Below, one piece after another: positions 62,541-64,000 of a stretch of 64,000 nt of DNA. The notes under the pieces were generated by a model. That model saw nothing but the letters and a program-made list of their open reading frames with translations. It searched no databases and was not told the DNA's origin. How positions within the stretch are numbered: the stretch's first letter is position 1; the number at the start of each line of letters is the position of its first letter. Made by a program: the position numbers and the translations under genes. Source of the stretch: Poecilobothrus nobilitatus. Taxonomy: Eukaryota > Arthropoda > Insecta > Diptera > Dolichopodidae. Where the stretch lies: NCBI GenBank assembly GCA_947095535.1, contig OX352773.1:262965590-263029589 (forward strand). Direction: 5' to 3'.

Positions 62541-62730
62541 GGGCCTCAGTGGCATAGTGTGTACGGGTGAATGAAATACGTTGTAAACACTGTGGGAGTG
62601 TGGATTCGAGTCCCACACACGTCGTAAGAATAATTTTCACTTACGACATTTACAGCCACGCCTGAAAAGGAAAGGCTGTGTAATTTCCTTGTCACATTTA
62701 GCATTAAAGCAGAAAAATACACTAAAAAAA
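62541..62730 (+). mobile_element. SINE-A copy 6
   Basis: Head GGGGCCTCAGTGGCATAGTG (A box with one mismatch), B box GGATTCGAGTCC, perfect GTCGTAAG...CTTACGAC hairpin and the GCCACGCCTGAAAAGGAAAG body. It ends in a CACATTTAGC remnant of the 3' hairpin and an A run at 62724-62730. The head stem has CAGTG facing CACTG where other copies have CGGTG and CACCG. Target duplication is ambiguous because both flanks are T-rich. Confidence 0.9.
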
Positions 62731-63488
62731 TTTTTTGGTTTTCTTTATGTGTATAAAATTCCAGCAGAAAATAAGACTTCCTACCCAATTGATTGACGAT
62801 CTAAACCTATTTCTTAGGCCGAAAGCAGTCTGATTTAATTAATCCTGAAAGATTGGTGAATTTGGCAAGGAAAAAAAATTGTACAAAGTCTGGACTCAAT
62901 TGGTTAAATTTTTTGAGAAAGAAAAACTAAATATAATTAGTAGGTTTCCAGGATATTTTTACGTGATATATTTACACGCACATATAACAATAAACTGTTT
63001 ATTTTAATTAGTATTTTCGAAGCGAGGGAGGTGTAAGATAACCAAATTCGTCACTATCTTTAAGATAACCAAATTCCAACCAAACCGTCACTATATAATT
63101 TAAAATTCGTCACTATATAATTTAAATTTCATACGGTTACAATACTTTTCAGTAATACGGTGTTTCTATTTCAGACAACTCAATTGAAATGACCCAAATT
63201 TTTATTAATGGAAGTAAGCATTAGCATAGATAATAATTATGTCAAAAGTTCATCTGTGCTTTACTTAAGCAAGTTTAATAAGTTATCACTATAGCTTTAG
63301 AAAAGTTATATCTCTAAGGAAGGAAATTTTAATTAAAAACAAAATAATTATTTATTTTTATAATTTTGAATTTGAGATGAAAAAAATGTTACTTTGAATG
63401 AATTTCAGAAGTTTTAAGAATGGATAAGCATCATAACAAATATACATATTATAAGTAAAATCTATATTATTATATATTATAATCTATA
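62731..63488. other. Intergenic, nothing recognised
   Basis: A+T-rich, with a small local duplication of TTCGTCACTATATAATTTAA near 63087-63126. Confidence 0.6.
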
Positions 63489-63566
63489 TGACCCAGCCAG
63501 GGTTTGAACCCTAGACTTTTCGAATGTAAGACTGTATTCTTAATAACTACACCATTGGCTGGGGCA
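63430..63566 (-). mobile_element. SINE-B copy 4, or a tRNA pseudogene
   Basis: The minus strand has a 76-base tRNA-like head (63565-63490): GCCCCAGCCAATGGTGTAGT with an A-box-like start, then B-box-like GGTTCAAACCC. The arms GGCTGGG (63557-63563) and CCCAGCC (63492-63498) form a perfect 7-bp stem in the acceptor position. The T-arm and anticodon arm do not fold properly, so I do not call a working tRNA. The A+T-rich sequence following the head may be a short SINE body. Confidence 0.6.
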
Positions 63567-64000
63567 TTTTGTTAGCTTTAAAATATTCGGATCCACCTTG
63601 TTAGCTGTCACTAAAAAGGTAGAAAATTATAATCTGGTAAATTTGAATGCGTTCAAATAAAGCATTGTTTTAAACAGTAATCAAATGTTGTTGAGAAATT
63701 ATTCGGCTACAGAGTTAATTTCAACAAATAGGGAACACTTATATCGTACTGTTATCAAAATTACGCACTTTATTATTGAATATTTTGGAGAATTCAACTG
63801 CAAATTGTTTAGAAATCAAAACTCATCCATTTTGAATACAAACAACAGAAACAATAGGGTATCACTGTGTATTTATACACTTATTTGTATTTTTATGTGT
63901 AATTTGACTATATATAGGTATACAATCTAACATTTATCTGGCATTTCAGTTCTTAAATATTGTAATAGGAATAATAGTAAAAATAATAGGATAAAATTGA
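63567..64000. other. Intergenic to window end, nothing recognised
   Basis: A+T-rich; the 81-codon frame at 63685-63930 starts from TTG and shows no domain. Confidence 0.5.

Overview
The window is nuclear DNA from an insect, almost certainly a fly (Diptera). It is very A+T-rich (roughly four fifths by eye) and full of long A and T runs. Two things point to Diptera: the only real gene is a close match to the fly AMP-activated protein kinase gamma subunit (SNF4Agamma), and much of the rest is mini-me / DINE-1-like repeat DNA carrying GTCC microsatellites, which is typical of flies. I cannot name a family or species.

Gene region (1-3511, + strand). The last four coding exons of AMPK gamma lie at 674-964, 1040-1218, 2224-2427 and 2519-3511, with short introns and GTAAGT donors. 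They encode about 555 residues: CBS motifs 1 to 4 with all the expected nucleotide-binding residues, followed by a 233-residue tail rich in Asn, Asp and Gln. The 5' exons lie left of the window. The first short intron (75 bp) is a multiple of three and has no in-frame stop. A SINE sits antisense in the third intron.

The remaining 60 kb (3512-64000) has no host gene I can support. Apart from 3512 to about 9960, which may partly be 3' UTR, it is a desert filled with mobile elements and their relics. (1) SINE-A is a tRNA-derived family with six copies (1.5, 20.0, 23.5, 27.9, 31.0 and 62.5 kb); it has good A and B boxes, a conserved hairpin just after the tRNA-like head, a 3'-terminal hairpin, a poly-A tail and target-site duplications at three copies. 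(2) SINE-B is a second tRNA-derived family with about four degraded copies (35.3, 36.2, 42.0 and 63.5 kb). (3) A mini-me / DINE-1 / Helitron-like family has at least seven copies or fragments (13.96, 16.8-17.7, 28.5-30.1, 31.4, 40.1, 48.8 and 50.6 kb), several holding internal tandem repeats of about 140 bp. (4) A 1083-bp MITE at 45084-46166 has a perfect 8-bp target duplication and a foldback centre; its satellite-like monomer recurs in inverted orientation in a second array at 47.6 kb. (5) Another inverted-repeat element lies at about 9985-10600. (6) Three dead non-LTR retrotransposon fragments lie at 32.6-33.1 kb (-), 43.6-44.2 kb (+) and 57.7-58.3 kb (+).

The most interesting material is the SINE-A family with its conserved secondary structure, the satellite monomer shared by two element types, and the readable 75-bp intron in AMPK gamma.
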